Assembly: GCA_964538565.1 (NCBI GenBank)
Contig: CAZIGW010000002.1
Coordinates: 1 to 39,180, forward strand
Length of the DNA: 39,180 bases
Source: CAYVBN01 sp964538565
Lineage (GTDB): Bacteria > Pseudomonadota > Alphaproteobacteria > Rhizobiales > Xanthobacteraceae
Direction of reading: 5' to 3'
Every line of letters starts with the position of its first letter. The stretch's first letter is position 1. The position numbers were made by a program, and so were the translations under genes. This document shows positions 1 to 6,840 of this stretch, piece by piece. Under the pieces are notes generated by a model. It saw nothing but the letters and a program-made list of their open reading frames with translations. It made no database searches and was not told the origin of the DNA.

Positions 1-3
1 TGC

Positions 4-78
<75 letters not shown>

Positions 79-476
79 GCCGGGCGGGAATGGCGCAGCG
101 CCTCCCGGCCGAAATCGCCGCGATGCTTGCCACAAGGGCGAGGCAGCCGCAAGCCGAGTTGCGTGCGGGCGTCATGGAGCCGCCGGGCGAGCCGGGCCGG
201 CTGCCGGCGAGCGGAACAGGGCTGCGCCCGGGCGGATCCCGGGGGCAGGGCGACCCGGCCATTCGAGGCGGGGGCCGGCTTTCGGCCGGAGCCGAACGCG
301 AGGGGAAAAGGCGAGGCTTGCGGCGACCGAGAGCGCGTTTCCGGCGGGCCGCGGGCGGGTTCTCGCCGGAACGGTGAAATGTCCCCTGCGCGGCGCCCGC
401 CGGCGGGCCCGAGCCCGGCCGGGGAGCCGCCCGGTATGGGTTTTCCCCGGGCGCGCAGCGATTTAGTGTGGGGGAC
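79..476. other. GC-rich intergenic stretch, no gene recognised
   Basis: This 398-nt gap between the tRNA-Thr 5' end and the small ORF before murA is very GC-rich and poor in T. Open frames on both strands encode only Arg/Gly/Pro/Ala-rich sequence without family resemblance, signal peptide or good ribosome-binding site. It must hold the promoters of the leftward tRNA and the rightward murA unit, but I see no clear -35/-10 pair. Confidence 0.6.
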
Positions 477-647
477 ATGAACAACGAGGCAAAGACCGCC
501 AAGGACCGCGCCGGACGGGCCGAGCGGCTGCGCGCGGCGCTTCGCGAAAACCTCAGGCGCCGCAAGGCCCAGGCGAGGGCGCGGGCGGCCCGGGAAGCGC
601 CGCAGCACGGTTCCGCCGAAGTTGTGAACGAGAAGCACAGGGACTAA
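477..647 (+). CDS. small conserved protein encoded upstream of murA
   Basis: This 56-residue, strongly basic and helical protein (Arg/Lys/Ala-rich, core RAALRENLRRRKAQARAR at about residues 18-35) resembles the short hypothetical ORF that commonly precedes murA in Bradyrhizobium-like genomes. No enzymatic motif is visible and its function is unknown. The ATG follows a purine-rich GGGGGAC. The stop codon TAA is directly followed by an ATG that opens the murA frame, so the two are very likely co-transcribed and perhaps translationally coupled. It is too short for many gene finders. The reading rests on context plus a recognisable core. Confidence 0.75.
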   Translation: MNNEAKTAKDRAGRAERLRAALRENLRRRKAQARARAAREAPQHGSAEVVNEKHRD

Positions 648-689
648 ATGGGTGCCGCGTCCGCAACGGCGCGCGACACGGGGGCTGTC

Positions 690-1979
690 ATGGATCGCAT
701 TCGCATCGTCGGTGGCCGTCCCCTGACCGGGACGATCCCGATCTCCGGCGCGAAGAACGCCACGCTGCCGCTGATGATCGCGAGCCTGCTGACCGACGAG
801 ACGCTGGTGCTCGACAACGTCCCGCGGCTCGCCGACGTGGCGCTCCTGCAGCGCATCCTCGGCAACCACGGCGTCGACGTCATGGTGGGCGGCAAGCGGC
901 CGGGCGACAGCGAATACCAGGGCCAGACGCTGCACATTTCCGCCGCCCGCATCGTCGACACCACCGCGCCCTACGAGCTCGTGTCCAAGATGCGGGCGAG
1001 CTTCTGGGTCATCGCGCCGCTCGTCGCCCGCATGGGCGAGGCGCGCGTCTCGATGCCGGGCGGCTGCGCGATCGGCACGCGGCCGGTCGACCTTCTCATC
1101 ATGGCGCTCGAGCGCCTCGGCGCGCGCATCGACATCGACGGCGGCTACGTGGTGGCGCGCGCCCCGAAGGGGCTCAAGGGCGCCGAGATCGTCTTTCCCA
1201 AGGTGACGGTCGGCGGCACCCACACGGCGCTGATGGCGGCCGCGCTCGCCGACGGCACGAGCGTCATCGAGAACGCCGCGCAGGAGCCGGAAGTCGTCGA
1301 CGTCGCCGACGGCCGCAACAAGAGGGGAGCGCGGAGCACCGGCGCCGGCACCTCGCGCAGCGGGGTCGACGGTGTGGGGCGCCTCGGCGGCGCCCGCCAC
1401 AGCGTGCTGCCCGACCGCATCGAGACCGGCACCTACGCGATGGCGGTCGCCATGACCGGAGGCGACGTGCTGCTCGAGGGTGCGCGTCCGGAGCTGCTGC
1501 AGGCGGCGCTCGATGTGATTGCGCGGGCCGGCGTGCAGGTCTCGGCCACCAACGTGGGCATCCGCGTCGTCCGTAACGGCGCCGGACTGGCGCCGGTCGA
1601 GGTCGCGACCGAGCCGTTCCCCGGATTCCCGACCGATCTCCAGGCGCAGCTCATGGCGCTGATGACCTGCGCCCGCGGAACTTCGCGCATCACCGAAACG
1701 ATCTTCGAGAACCGCTTCATGCACGTGCAGGAATTGGTGCGGCTCGGGGCGCATATCCATCTCGACGGCGAGACCGCCACGATCGAGGGCGTCGACCGCC
1801 TCAAGGGAGCGCCCGTGATGGCGACCGACCTGCGCGCCTCGGTGTCGCTGGTGATCGCCGCGCTGGCGGCGGAAGGCGAGACCATGGTCAACCGCGTCTA
1901 TCACCTCGACCGCGGCTTCGAGCGGCTCGAGGACAAGCTCGTGCGCTGCGGCGCCGAGATCGCCCGCATCAGCGGCTGA
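690..1979 (+). CDS. murA: UDP-N-acetylglucosamine 1-carboxyvinyltransferase MurA
   Basis: MurA transfers enolpyruvate from PEP to UDP-GlcNAc, the first committed step of peptidoglycan synthesis in the cytoplasm. The protein is 429 residues, the normal length. Visible landmarks are SGAKNA with the substrate-binding Lys22-Asn23, the PEP-adduct cysteine in PGGCAIGTRP (Cys126), VLPDRIETGT, and FENRFMH. The start at 690 gives the family N-terminus MDRIRIVGG; an in-frame ATG at 648 would add 14 residues with no family counterpart. Residues 208-230 are abnormal: conserved hydrophobic positions read Gly, Arg, Arg, Ser, Ser and Gly, each explained by a T-to-G change (1311-1363), while the frame stays open. 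This could be a sequencing artefact or a damaged allele. It follows the 56-residue ORF in one unit. Confidence 0.95.
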   Translation: MDRIRIVGGRPLTGTIPISGAKNATLPLMIASLLTDETLVLDNVPRLADVALLQRILGNHGVDVMVGGKRPGDSEYQGQTLHISAARIVDTTAPYELVSKMRASFWVIAPLVARMGEARVSMPGGCAIGTRPVDLLIMALERLGARIDIDGGYVVARAPKGLKGAEIVFPKVTVGGTHTALMAAALADGTSVIENAAQEPEVVDVADGRNKRGARSTGAGTSRSGVDGVGRLGGARHSVLPDRIETGTYAMAVAMTGGDVLLEGARPELLQAALDVIARAGVQVSATNVGIRVVRNGAGLAPVEVATEPFPGFPTDLQAQLMALMTCARGTSRITETIFENRFMHVQELVRLGAHIHLDGETATIEGVDRLKGAPVMATDLRASVSLVIAALAAEGETMVNRVYHLDRGFERLEDKLVRCGAEIARISG

Positions 1980-2062
1980 CATCCCGAAGGTCGGCGTGCC
2001 TTGCCCGCCCCGGCCGCGCCGGACCGTCATACCCCTGCGTCGGTAAAATCGTCGAGCGCGCC

Positions 2063-2087
2063 AGAACTCCCTCGCGATCAAGGCGTT
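2063..2087 (+). promoter_or_regulatory. EcfG-like (general stress sigma) promoter
   Basis: AGAAC (2063-2067), exactly 16 nt, then CGTT (2084-2087) matches the alphaproteobacterial EcfG consensus GGAAC-N16/17-CGTT with one mismatch in the -35 box. The -10-like box ends 35 nt before the ATG of the DUF1236 gene at 2123, nearly the same geometry as the perfect box at 3321. The assignment is inferred from motif and spacing. Confidence 0.6.
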
Positions 2088-2122
2088 GGACTGGAAATCG
2101 TGACTCTTGCAGGAGAAAGATC

Positions 2123-2572
2123 ATGCGACACGATTTCCGTTTTGCGGCGGTTTCGGTCGCGCTGCTCGGCAGCCTCGGCTCCGCCGCGGCGCAAAGCGCC
2201 GGCGCGACGCCGGGCGGGCCGGCACCGCTCTCGGATCCGCTGGCCGGAGCGCCCGGGACGACCACCACGCTCGCTCCCGACGCCACCGCCTCCGACCGTT
2301 CCACCGTTCAGGGCGAGGCGCTTCAGCTCGACGACGGGCAGAAGCAGGCGATCCTGCAGGCGGTCAATCGGGAGAAGAGCAGGGTCAGGCAGCCGGGCGG
2401 GTTCGACGTCAAGGTCGGCGGCCCGGTGCCGCCGTCGATCGAGCTCTATTCGCTGCCGGACAACGCGCTCATCGAAGTCCCGGTGACCAAGCTCTACAAG
2501 TACACGATGGTGCACGACCAGGTGGTGCTGGTGGACCCGATCCGCATGCGGATCGTCGACGTTCTCAAATAG
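2123..2572 (+). CDS. exported DUF1236 protein (paralogue 1)
   Basis: This 149-residue secreted protein has an N-terminal signal peptide (about residues 1-23, ending at AAAQ), a low-complexity Ala/Gly/Pro/Thr linker, and a C-terminal DUF1236 domain from about residue 68. Domain landmarks are LDDGQKQAI, the VGGPVPPSIELYSLPD segment, VPVTKLYKY, and VVLVDPIRMRIVDVL. DUF1236 has no established activity; the members are periplasmic proteins common in rhizobia. The ATG has a strong AGGAG about 9 nt upstream. An EcfG-like promoter precedes it, so stress induction is likely. It is one of five paralogues in the window. Confidence 0.88.
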   Translation: MRHDFRFAAVSVALLGSLGSAAAQSAGATPGGPAPLSDPLAGAPGTTTTLAPDATASDRSTVQGEALQLDDGQKQAILQAVNREKSRVRQPGGFDVKVGGPVPPSIELYSLPDNALIEVPVTKLYKYTMVHDQVVLVDPIRMRIVDVLK

Positions 2573-2679
2573 TTGGACCGCACGGGACGTTCGCGACTTG
2601 CAATGCGGATTGTTGTGCGCGGCGCGGAACCAACAGGGCGCCGAGGGGGTTCTCATCGCGTTTTCGAGTGGAGGACGCA

Positions 2680-2928
2680 ATGAGAGAATGGATCTTTGTG
2701 GTCATGGCCGCGGCCGCGGTCTCGGTCGCCGCTCCGGTCGCGGCGACCGCAGCCCCGGTGAAACTGGCACAGCTCGATGTGCATATCGATCGCGATCACG
2801 ATCGCGACTACCGCGCATACGACCGCGACGACCGGTACTTCCGTCATCGCCACGGTTGCCGGACGGTGACCATTCGCGAACACCACGACGGGCGTGTAGT
2901 GGTCCGCAAGATCCGGCGCTGCGACTGA
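2680..2928 (+). CDS. small exported protein, His/Asp/Arg-rich
   Basis: This 82-residue protein has a hydrophobic signal sequence (about residues 5-25, AAPVAATAAP) followed by a strongly charged tail rich in Asp, Arg and His (repeated DRD, RDH and DDR units) and a pair of cysteines near the C-terminus (HGCRTVTI and IRRCD). No family was recognised. The Asp/His-rich tail could bind metal, but that is only a guess. The ATG is preceded by GGAGG at 2670-2674. A rho-independent terminator follows 21 nt after the stop, so it ends a transcription unit. A weak EcfG-like box (GGAAC-N17-GGTT at 2626-2651) lies upstream. Confidence 0.72.
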   Translation: MREWIFVVMAAAAVSVAAPVAATAAPVKLAQLDVHIDRDHDRDYRAYDRDDRYFRHRHGCRTVTIREHHDGRVVVRKIRRCD

Positions 2929-2949
2929 AGCCGTCATCTACGACCGTGA

Positions 2950-2976
2950 GTGGTCCCGATCCGGGGCCACTTTTTT
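2950..2976 (+). terminator. rho-independent terminator
   Basis: An 8-bp stem (GTGGTCCC 2950-2957 with GGGGCCAC 2963-2970, one G-T pair) with a 5-nt loop is followed directly by six T residues (2971-2976). It lies 21 nt after the stop of the 82-residue gene and separates it from the next genes. Confidence 0.88.
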
Positions 2977-3076
2977 GCGGGAGCGGGCCGCGACGCGCGG
3001 CCGCTCGTGCGAGCGTGGCCGGCGTTGAACCTGCCGGCTGCGCGCGGCGACCCATTCAAGAACGTCGGAGGCGCTG

Positions 3077-3244
3077 ATGGTGGATTCAAGAGGCCTCGGC
3101 ATGCTCGGCTTCGCCTTCGCGGGAGTCACCGCCGCCGTCATGCTGATTGCCGTTCTGGTCGTGGCCTGCAATTTGGAGAACGCAGCAGACTTCGGGCGGT
3201 CTCCGCTGCGCATGGCCGGTTCCCTGTCGATCGCGGCGCGCTGA
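3077..3244 (+). CDS. small single-pass membrane protein
   Basis: This predicted 55-residue protein has one long hydrophobic segment (about residues 8-31, ending VLVVACN) and a short polar tail. A good Shine-Dalgarno (CGGAGG, 3066-3071) stands 5 nt before the ATG. No family was recognised. It sits alone between the terminator at 2950 and the EcfG-like promoter at 3321, so it would be its own transcript or part of the upstream leader. It could be a chance frame, but the ribosome site and the transmembrane segment favour a real gene. The cysteine at the end of the hydrophobic stretch is not in a clear lipobox. Confidence 0.5.
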   Translation: MVDSRGLGMLGFAFAGVTAAVMLIAVLVVACNLENAADFGRSPLRMAGSLSIAAR

Positions 3245-3320
3245 ACGCGCGGACCATCTGTTTCGGGCGCGGGACCGTCGCCTGCCCTTGTCTGTGAGAG
3301 TGGCGACCGCTGCGGGTCCA

Positions 3321-3345
3321 GGAACCGCTCCGCCAAGCGCGCGTT
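3321..3345 (+). promoter_or_regulatory. EcfG-type general stress promoter (perfect consensus)
   Basis: GGAAC (3321-3325), 16 nt, then CGTT (3342-3345) is an exact match to the EcfG consensus of alphaproteobacteria. It lies 38 nt upstream of the DUF1236 gene at 3384 and would drive the run 3384-5098. The match is seen in sequence; sigma-factor use is inferred. Confidence 0.72.
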
Positions 3346-3383
3346 ATCTCCAGCGTCAGACTTCCGTACGCAAGGAGAGCACG

Positions 3384-3770
3384 ATGATGCCGCATATTCG
3401 CTATGCCGCCGCAGCGTTTGCACTCGTCGTCGGAGCGAGTCCCGCCCTTTCCCAGACAATCATCACCGAGCCGGCGGCGCCAAATGTGGTCGTCACGGGT
3501 GCTCCGCTGGATCTCACGCCGGCCGAGCGCACGGTCATCTATCGCACGGTCGCCGCATCGCCGCTGGTGCGCGAACGCGTCGTGACCGAAGTCGACGGAC
3601 CGGTCTTCGTCGGCTCACGGCTGCCGCGCGCCGTCGCCCTTGCGCCGCTGCCGCCTGCCGCGGTGATCGAGGTTCCGGCCGTACGCCCATATCGCTACGC
3701 CTATGTCGACGGCCGCGTCCTGCTGGTCGATCCGGCAACCAGCATCGTGGTGGAGGACCTCGGCGATTGA
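3384..3770 (+). CDS. exported DUF1236 protein (paralogue 2)
   Basis: This 128-residue exported protein has a signal peptide (about 1-23, ASPALSQ) and a DUF1236 domain: LDLTPAERTVIYRTV, a VFVGSRLPRAVALAPLP segment, VPAVRPYRYAYVDGRV and LLVDPATSIVVEDL. The ATG chosen is the first of a pair after AAGGAGAG (3372-3379). It is first gene of a probable operon with paralogue 3 (25-nt gap), DUF3072 and paralogue 4, and it has a perfect EcfG-type promoter. The biochemical role of DUF1236 is unknown. Its weak identity to the other copies suggests old duplication. Confidence 0.86.
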   Translation: MMPHIRYAAAAFALVVGASPALSQTIITEPAAPNVVVTGAPLDLTPAERTVIYRTVAASPLVRERVVTEVDGPVFVGSRLPRAVALAPLPPAAVIEVPAVRPYRYAYVDGRVLLVDPATSIVVEDLGD

Positions 3771-3795
3771 CGGGGCCGACCGCCCGGAGGTTCTC

Positions 3796-4164
3796 GTGCG
3801 TGTGCTGCCGTCGGTGATGCTGATCGTGGTCGCGCTGTCCGCTCCGTTCGCTGCCGCGATGGCGCAGACGCCCGGTCAGGACGCGGCGGCCGGGCCGGCG
3901 CTGGAGCTCAGTCCCGCGCAGCGGCAGGCGATCTACCAGAGCGTCGCCAAGACGCGCAAGAACAATGCCGCGCCCACCGGGTTTCGCGCCTCGGTGGGGG
4001 CGCACGTTCCCGACGCCGTAAAGCTCGAGCCCGTGTCGGACACGCTGACGAAACTCGTGCCGCAGCTCGGGTCCTACGAGATCGCCATGGTCGAGAAGCA
4101 GGTGGTCGTGGTCGATCCGCGCTCGAAGACGGTGGCGGCCGTGGTGACCGGGGCCAGGCAGTGA
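3796..4164 (+). CDS. exported DUF1236-like protein (paralogue 3)
   Basis: I place the start at GTG 3796 because CGGAGG lies 5 nt upstream (3785-3790) and the resulting N-terminus (MRVLPSVMLIVVALSAPF) is a normal signal peptide cut near AAAMAQ. The 122-residue product then has LELSPAQRQAIYQSV, GFRASVGAHVPDAVKLEPV and VVVVDPRSKTVAAVV, which align with the DUF1236 pattern of the neighbours. It starts 25 nt after paralogue 2, and its stop overlaps the next start by 4 nt (GTGA), indicating an operon with translational coupling. Confidence 0.82.
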   Translation: MRVLPSVMLIVVALSAPFAAAMAQTPGQDAAAGPALELSPAQRQAIYQSVAKTRKNNAAPTGFRASVGAHVPDAVKLEPVSDTLTKLVPQLGSYEIAMVEKQVVVVDPRSKTVAAVVTGARQ

Positions 4165-4511
4165 CCGGGAGAAATCAACCGCCGACGATCGGGGCCGGAG
4201 ATGCGCGCCGCGAACGCCGGGCTCGCGGCAAGGGCCGCGGCACGGCGGCGCCGCCCGAAGCGGCGTCGAGTTCGCCCCCCGCGCGGACGCCCGCGGTCGA
4301 GATCGGCTCCGCGAACGCCCGTGCCGCCGCGCCGCCCGGCGACGACGACCCGATGACCGAGCCGCAGGCCGCCGAACTGCGGGCGCTCGCGCGCGCTGCG
4401 TTCGAGCCCGAAGCCTACGATCCGAAGCTCACGTCCGGAGAAGCCGCGCGCCGCATCGCCGCCCTGCGCGCGAAGCTCGCGCTGCTGGACGAGCCGCCGC
4501 ACACGCTGTGA
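4161..4511 (+). CDS. DUF3072 domain protein
   Basis: From the overlapping GTG at 4161 the product is 116 residues: a disordered basic and Pro/Ala-rich N-terminal half, then a DUF3072 domain from about residue 64 (PMTEPQAAELRALARAAFEP, DPKLTSGEAARRIAALRAK, DEPPHT at the end). DUF3072 is a short helical domain of unknown function. No signal peptide is visible, so unlike its DUF1236 neighbours it is probably cytoplasmic. An internal ATG at 4353 would give a minimal 52-residue version starting just at the domain. The 4-nt overlap with the gene before favours the GTG start. Confidence 0.75.
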   Translation: MTGRNQPPTIGAGDARRERRARGKGRGTAAPPEAASSSPPARTPAVEIGSANARAAAPPGDDDPMTEPQAAELRALARAAFEPEAYDPKLTSGEAARRIAALRAKLALLDEPPHTL

Positions 4512-4603
4512 CGGCTTCGGCGGACCGGCGCGTGCGGCCGGCCGATGCCGGGTGCGCGCCGGCGCACCATTCGGGGGAGGAACCCCATCGGAAGGAGCTT
4601 GCG

Positions 4604-5098
4604 ATGTCGCGTCAGCATCTGTGTGCAACCGGGTTTGCCGCCTCGCTCTTCTGTGCCGCCGTGGCGGCCTCCGCGAATGCGCAAGGCGGCGCCCAGCCGG
4701 GCGCGGGCAATCAGCCTCCGGGCCCGCTCGCGAACGGTGTGCTCGCCGTGCCGGGCGCCGCGCGGCAGAGCGAGACGGTGCCGTCGAAATATTCGGCGCA
4801 GAACGCCGCCGACGATCGGCTGCCACTCCTCGCCTATACGTTCAAGGACCTGACCGACCAACAGCGGGCCGCCGTCTACCGAGGCGTCGCTGGCGGCAAT
4901 GGCGGCGCGAAGCGGCTGGATCAGCGATATGCCGTCATCACTGCGGAGCTGCCGACGTCGGCAGACGTGAAGCCGCTCCCCGATTCGGTGACGAAGGACG
5001 TGCGGGCGACCAGGGGGTTCCGCTACGCGCTCGCCGGCGACAGCGTGCTGCTCGTCGCGCCGAGCGATCGCTTCGTGGTCGCCGTGATCAAGCCCTGA
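4604..5098 (+). CDS. exported DUF1236-like protein (paralogue 4)
   Basis: This 164-residue protein has a signal peptide (about 1-26, ending ASANAQ), a long Gly/Pro/Ala-rich linker, and a divergent DUF1236 C-terminus: LTDQQRAAVYRGVAGG, LPTSADVKPLPDSV, a GFRYALAGDSVLLVAPSDRF segment and FVVAVIKP. The usual VDP of the family is VAP here. The ATG is preceded by GGAAGGAG (4590-4597). It lies 92 nt after DUF3072 on the same strand and is probably the last gene of the operon that starts at 3384. It faces a minus-strand gene 39 nt away, with no clear terminator between them. Confidence 0.8.
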   Translation: MSRQHLCATGFAASLFCAAVAASANAQGGAQPGAGNQPPGPLANGVLAVPGAARQSETVPSKYSAQNAADDRLPLLAYTFKDLTDQQRAAVYRGVAGGNGGAKRLDQRYAVITAELPTSADVKPLPDSVTKDVRATRGFRYALAGDSVLLVAPSDRFVVAVIKP

Positions 5099-5137
5099 AG
5101 CGGCTTGCGAGCGTCCGGGCGCAACGCCGCAACGCGC

Positions 5138-5884
5138 TCACCAGGTCCGCTTGAAGCGCGCCGTGATGCTCTTGCTGCTCGTGGTCTCGCCCGGGTCGGT
5201 TACCGAGGTGGTGATGTCGAGCGCGTCCAGCGGTCCCCATAGATGCTGTTCGACGCTCAGGTTGTTGTGCCATTGATTGTCGAGCGTCGACATCGTGGTG
5301 TTGGCCGCGAACGCGGTGCCGGTCGGCTGAACGTGCAGACGCAACGAGCGGCTCTCTGCCCAGATCTGCTCCTGCGGCGTCGGCGAAGGGCCGCTCGAAG
5401 CGCCCAGACGGCCCGCCGAATCATTCTCCAGCGGCTGCGTCAGTGAGAGCTGATCCTCCAGGGTGAGCGAGAGGTCGCCGCCGAGCGGCACCGAGCGCGC
5501 GAACGTGGTGCCCACCTTGCCGGCGTCCTGGCTCGGATCGAGGCGCGCGTCGATGGTGGTTCGGTCCCAGCCGAATGGTGCGGACAGGCCCGGCATGGCG
5601 AGGTTCAGCCAGGCGACCCCGGAGGATCGGTCCTGCGCCGGTCCGTGCAGCAGCAGGTCCTGATTCGAGACCGCCCCGTCCGGCGGCGCCAGGCTGAGAT
5701 CGACGCCGACCTTGGTGTCCCAGTCGGTCGGCAGGCGCCGTCCGATGGAGACGGCCGACGAGCCGTCCGGCTTGTCGATCCGGCTGCCGATGATCGGATC
5801 AGGGTCTGCGGGACGTGATTCGCCGGCAAAAGTCGTCGAGCCGCACGCGACGACCATCGCGACGCAAAGGGCGGGCGCTTTCAT
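5138..5884 (-). CDS. exported hypothetical protein, rhizobial type
   Basis: This 248-residue protein has a signal peptide (MKAPALCVAMVVACGSTTFAG) followed by DPDPIIGSRIDKPDGSS and a body of alternating polar and hydrophobic strands (KVGVDLSLAP, DATTIDAR-like and TSVTDPGE stretches). It resembles hypothetical envelope proteins of Bradyrhizobium relatives. The strand pattern and aromatic C-terminus (FKRTW) would suit an outer-membrane or periplasmic beta-rich protein, which is inference. The start at 5884 places the signal peptide first; an upstream in-frame ATG would add a charged, non-signal leader. A near-perfect inverted repeat (5911-5929) lies in its leader. Confidence 0.8.
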   Translation of the reverse strand: MKAPALCVAMVVACGSTTFAGESRPADPDPIIGSRIDKPDGSSAVSIGRRLPTDWDTKVGVDLSLAPPDGAVSNQDLLLHGPAQDRSSGVAWLNLAMPGLSAPFGWDRTTIDARLDPSQDAGKVGTTFARSVPLGGDLSLTLEDQLSLTQPLENDSAGRLGASSGPSPTPQEQIWAESRSLRLHVQPTGTAFAANTTMSTLDNQWHNNLSVEQHLWGPLDALDITTSVTDPGETTSSKSITARFKRTW

Positions 5885-5910
5885 GCACGACCTGGATGCG
5901 GATGGATAGT

Positions 5911-5929
5911 GGCCTCGAATTTCGAGGCC
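5911..5929. promoter_or_regulatory. 9-bp inverted repeat in gene leader
   Basis: GGCCTCGAA-T-TTCGAGGCC is a perfect 9-bp inverted repeat around one central base. It stands 26 nt upstream of the start codon of the minus-strand gene at 5884. With so short a centre it suits a dimeric operator better than an RNA hairpin. No regulator is assigned. Confidence 0.5.
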
Positions 5930-6025
5930 CAACCTGCAGATCCAATGTGGCCGTGATTGGGCTGCGCGCGCAACCGGTGCCGAACGTCCGTCCGGCTGGT
6001 TAAGAAAATCTTGCCCGGAAAGATA

Positions 6026-6048
6026 GCGGCGGGATTATCTCCCGCCGC
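6026..6048 (-). terminator. probable hairpin terminator
   Basis: GCGGCGGGA (6026-6034) and TCCCGCCGC (6040-6048) form a perfect 9-bp stem around a 5-nt loop. Read on the minus strand it is followed by TATCTTT. It lies 114 nt past the stop of the gene ending at 6162. The T-tract is weak, so termination efficiency is uncertain. Confidence 0.5.
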
Positions 6049-6161
6049 CGTCCCCCGAACTGGTGGCCGGAACACGTCCCGCCACCGTCCCCCACGCGCG
6101 CTGCAAACAGCGCGCGGTATCGGTCACGACGCGCGCCGCGGAGCGCGCGCGCCGTCGTCGA

Positions 6162-6542
6162 TCATCGCCAATCGTTCTCGACGCTGCCCTTCGCGGACTT
6201 CCACTGGCTCACGCCGTCGGTGATGACCCTGATGGAGGAATTGGCAGCCTGGCTCAGATGGACGTAGCCGGCGATCTCGCGCTGCACGCGCTCGCCCTCG
6301 CTGCGCAGGCTGTCCTGCATGCTCTGGAGCTCGAGAATCAGATTTTCGATTTCGCTCACGGTCGAAGCGGACACGCGCTGGATCAACGTGCCGACGTTGT
6401 TGCCGGCAAAATCGCCGGCGCCTTCGGGGCCCTTGCGCAGAGAGGCAACGTCGCGGCGAATGAATTCGCGAATTTCGCCTTCGAATTCGGTGTTGTCGGC
6501 GTCCCCATCATCGTCCGGTCTGACAGGCCTGATGTTTGTCAT
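6162..6542 (-). CDS. hypothetical acidic, helical cytoplasmic protein
   Basis: This 126-residue protein has no signal peptide. It starts MTNIRPVRPDDDGD and has an Asp/Glu-rich first third, then a long helical, probably coiled-coil region (SEIENLILELQSMQDSLRSEGERVQREIAGYV, seen as heptad-like hydrophobics at about residues 68-100; written here only as its position and character in the sense that hydrophobics recur every 3-4 residues). No family was recognised. The start is the first ATG after a purine-rich GGGGAC. A possible partner ORF ends 23 nt upstream on the same strand. Base composition is lower in GC than the neighbours. Confidence 0.72.
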   Translation of the reverse strand: MTNIRPVRPDDDGDADNTEFEGEIREFIRRDVASLRKGPEGAGDFAGNNVGTLIQRVSASTVSEIENLILELQSMQDSLRSEGERVQREIAGYVHLSQAANSSIRVITDGVSQWKSAKGSVENDWR

Positions 6543-6565
6543 CTCGTTAGTCCCCGTTATCGTCC

Positions 6566-6793
6566 TTATTGATTCCGCACCTCGAGCGATTGCGGCATGC
6601 CAATGTGACCACTTGGGGGCCATTCTGGGGCGTTCTTGGGCAGGCCCTCCACCGCTAACCGCCTTATTTCCTTACCTAAATTGTCATACTTCGAAAGGAA
6701 ACCGGCTTGCGCCGCCACTTTTCCGGCGGTTCGACCCTGCTTCTGGCTGTCAGACGCCAATTTCCGCGCTGCCGGAGTTTTCCGCGGGCTCAA
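6566..6793 (-). CDS. possible small basic protein, start uncertain
   Basis: An open frame on the minus strand ends 23 nt before the gene at 6542. Its last 58 residues look coding: a Lys/Gln-rich stretch (KQGRTAGKVAAQAGF), then LSKYDNLGKEIRRLAVEGLP and a hydrophilic tail. GC is lower than in flanking genes. The nominal TTG at 6793 gives 75 residues but lacks a ribosome site; a GTG inside (about residue 26) is an alternative. The frame is open far upstream only because it runs opposite the transporter gene. No family was recognised. I treat it as a tentative gene. Confidence 0.35.
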   Translation of the reverse strand: MSPRKTPAARKLASDSQKQGRTAGKVAAQAGFLSKYDNLGKEIRRLAVEGLPKNAPEWPPSGHIGMPQSLEVRNQ

Positions 6794-6796
6794 GCA

Positions 6797-6809
6797 TGAC
6801 GTTACGTCA
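6797..6809. promoter_or_regulatory. TGACGT-T-ACGTCA palindrome
   Basis: A perfect 6-bp inverted repeat around one base lies just upstream of the tentative small gene at 6793 and about 255 nt upstream of the gene at 6542. Its position fits an operator for the two-gene cassette. The regulator is unknown. Confidence 0.35.
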
Positions 6810-6840
6810 GGGCGTGCCGAAAGGGCCCGTGGACCGGCCT

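Noticed and set aside
2626..2651. GGAAC-N17-GGTT before the 82-residue gene as a third EcfG promoter
   Set aside because: The -10 box has a mismatch at its first base and spacing differs from the two better boxes. It is kept only as a remark.
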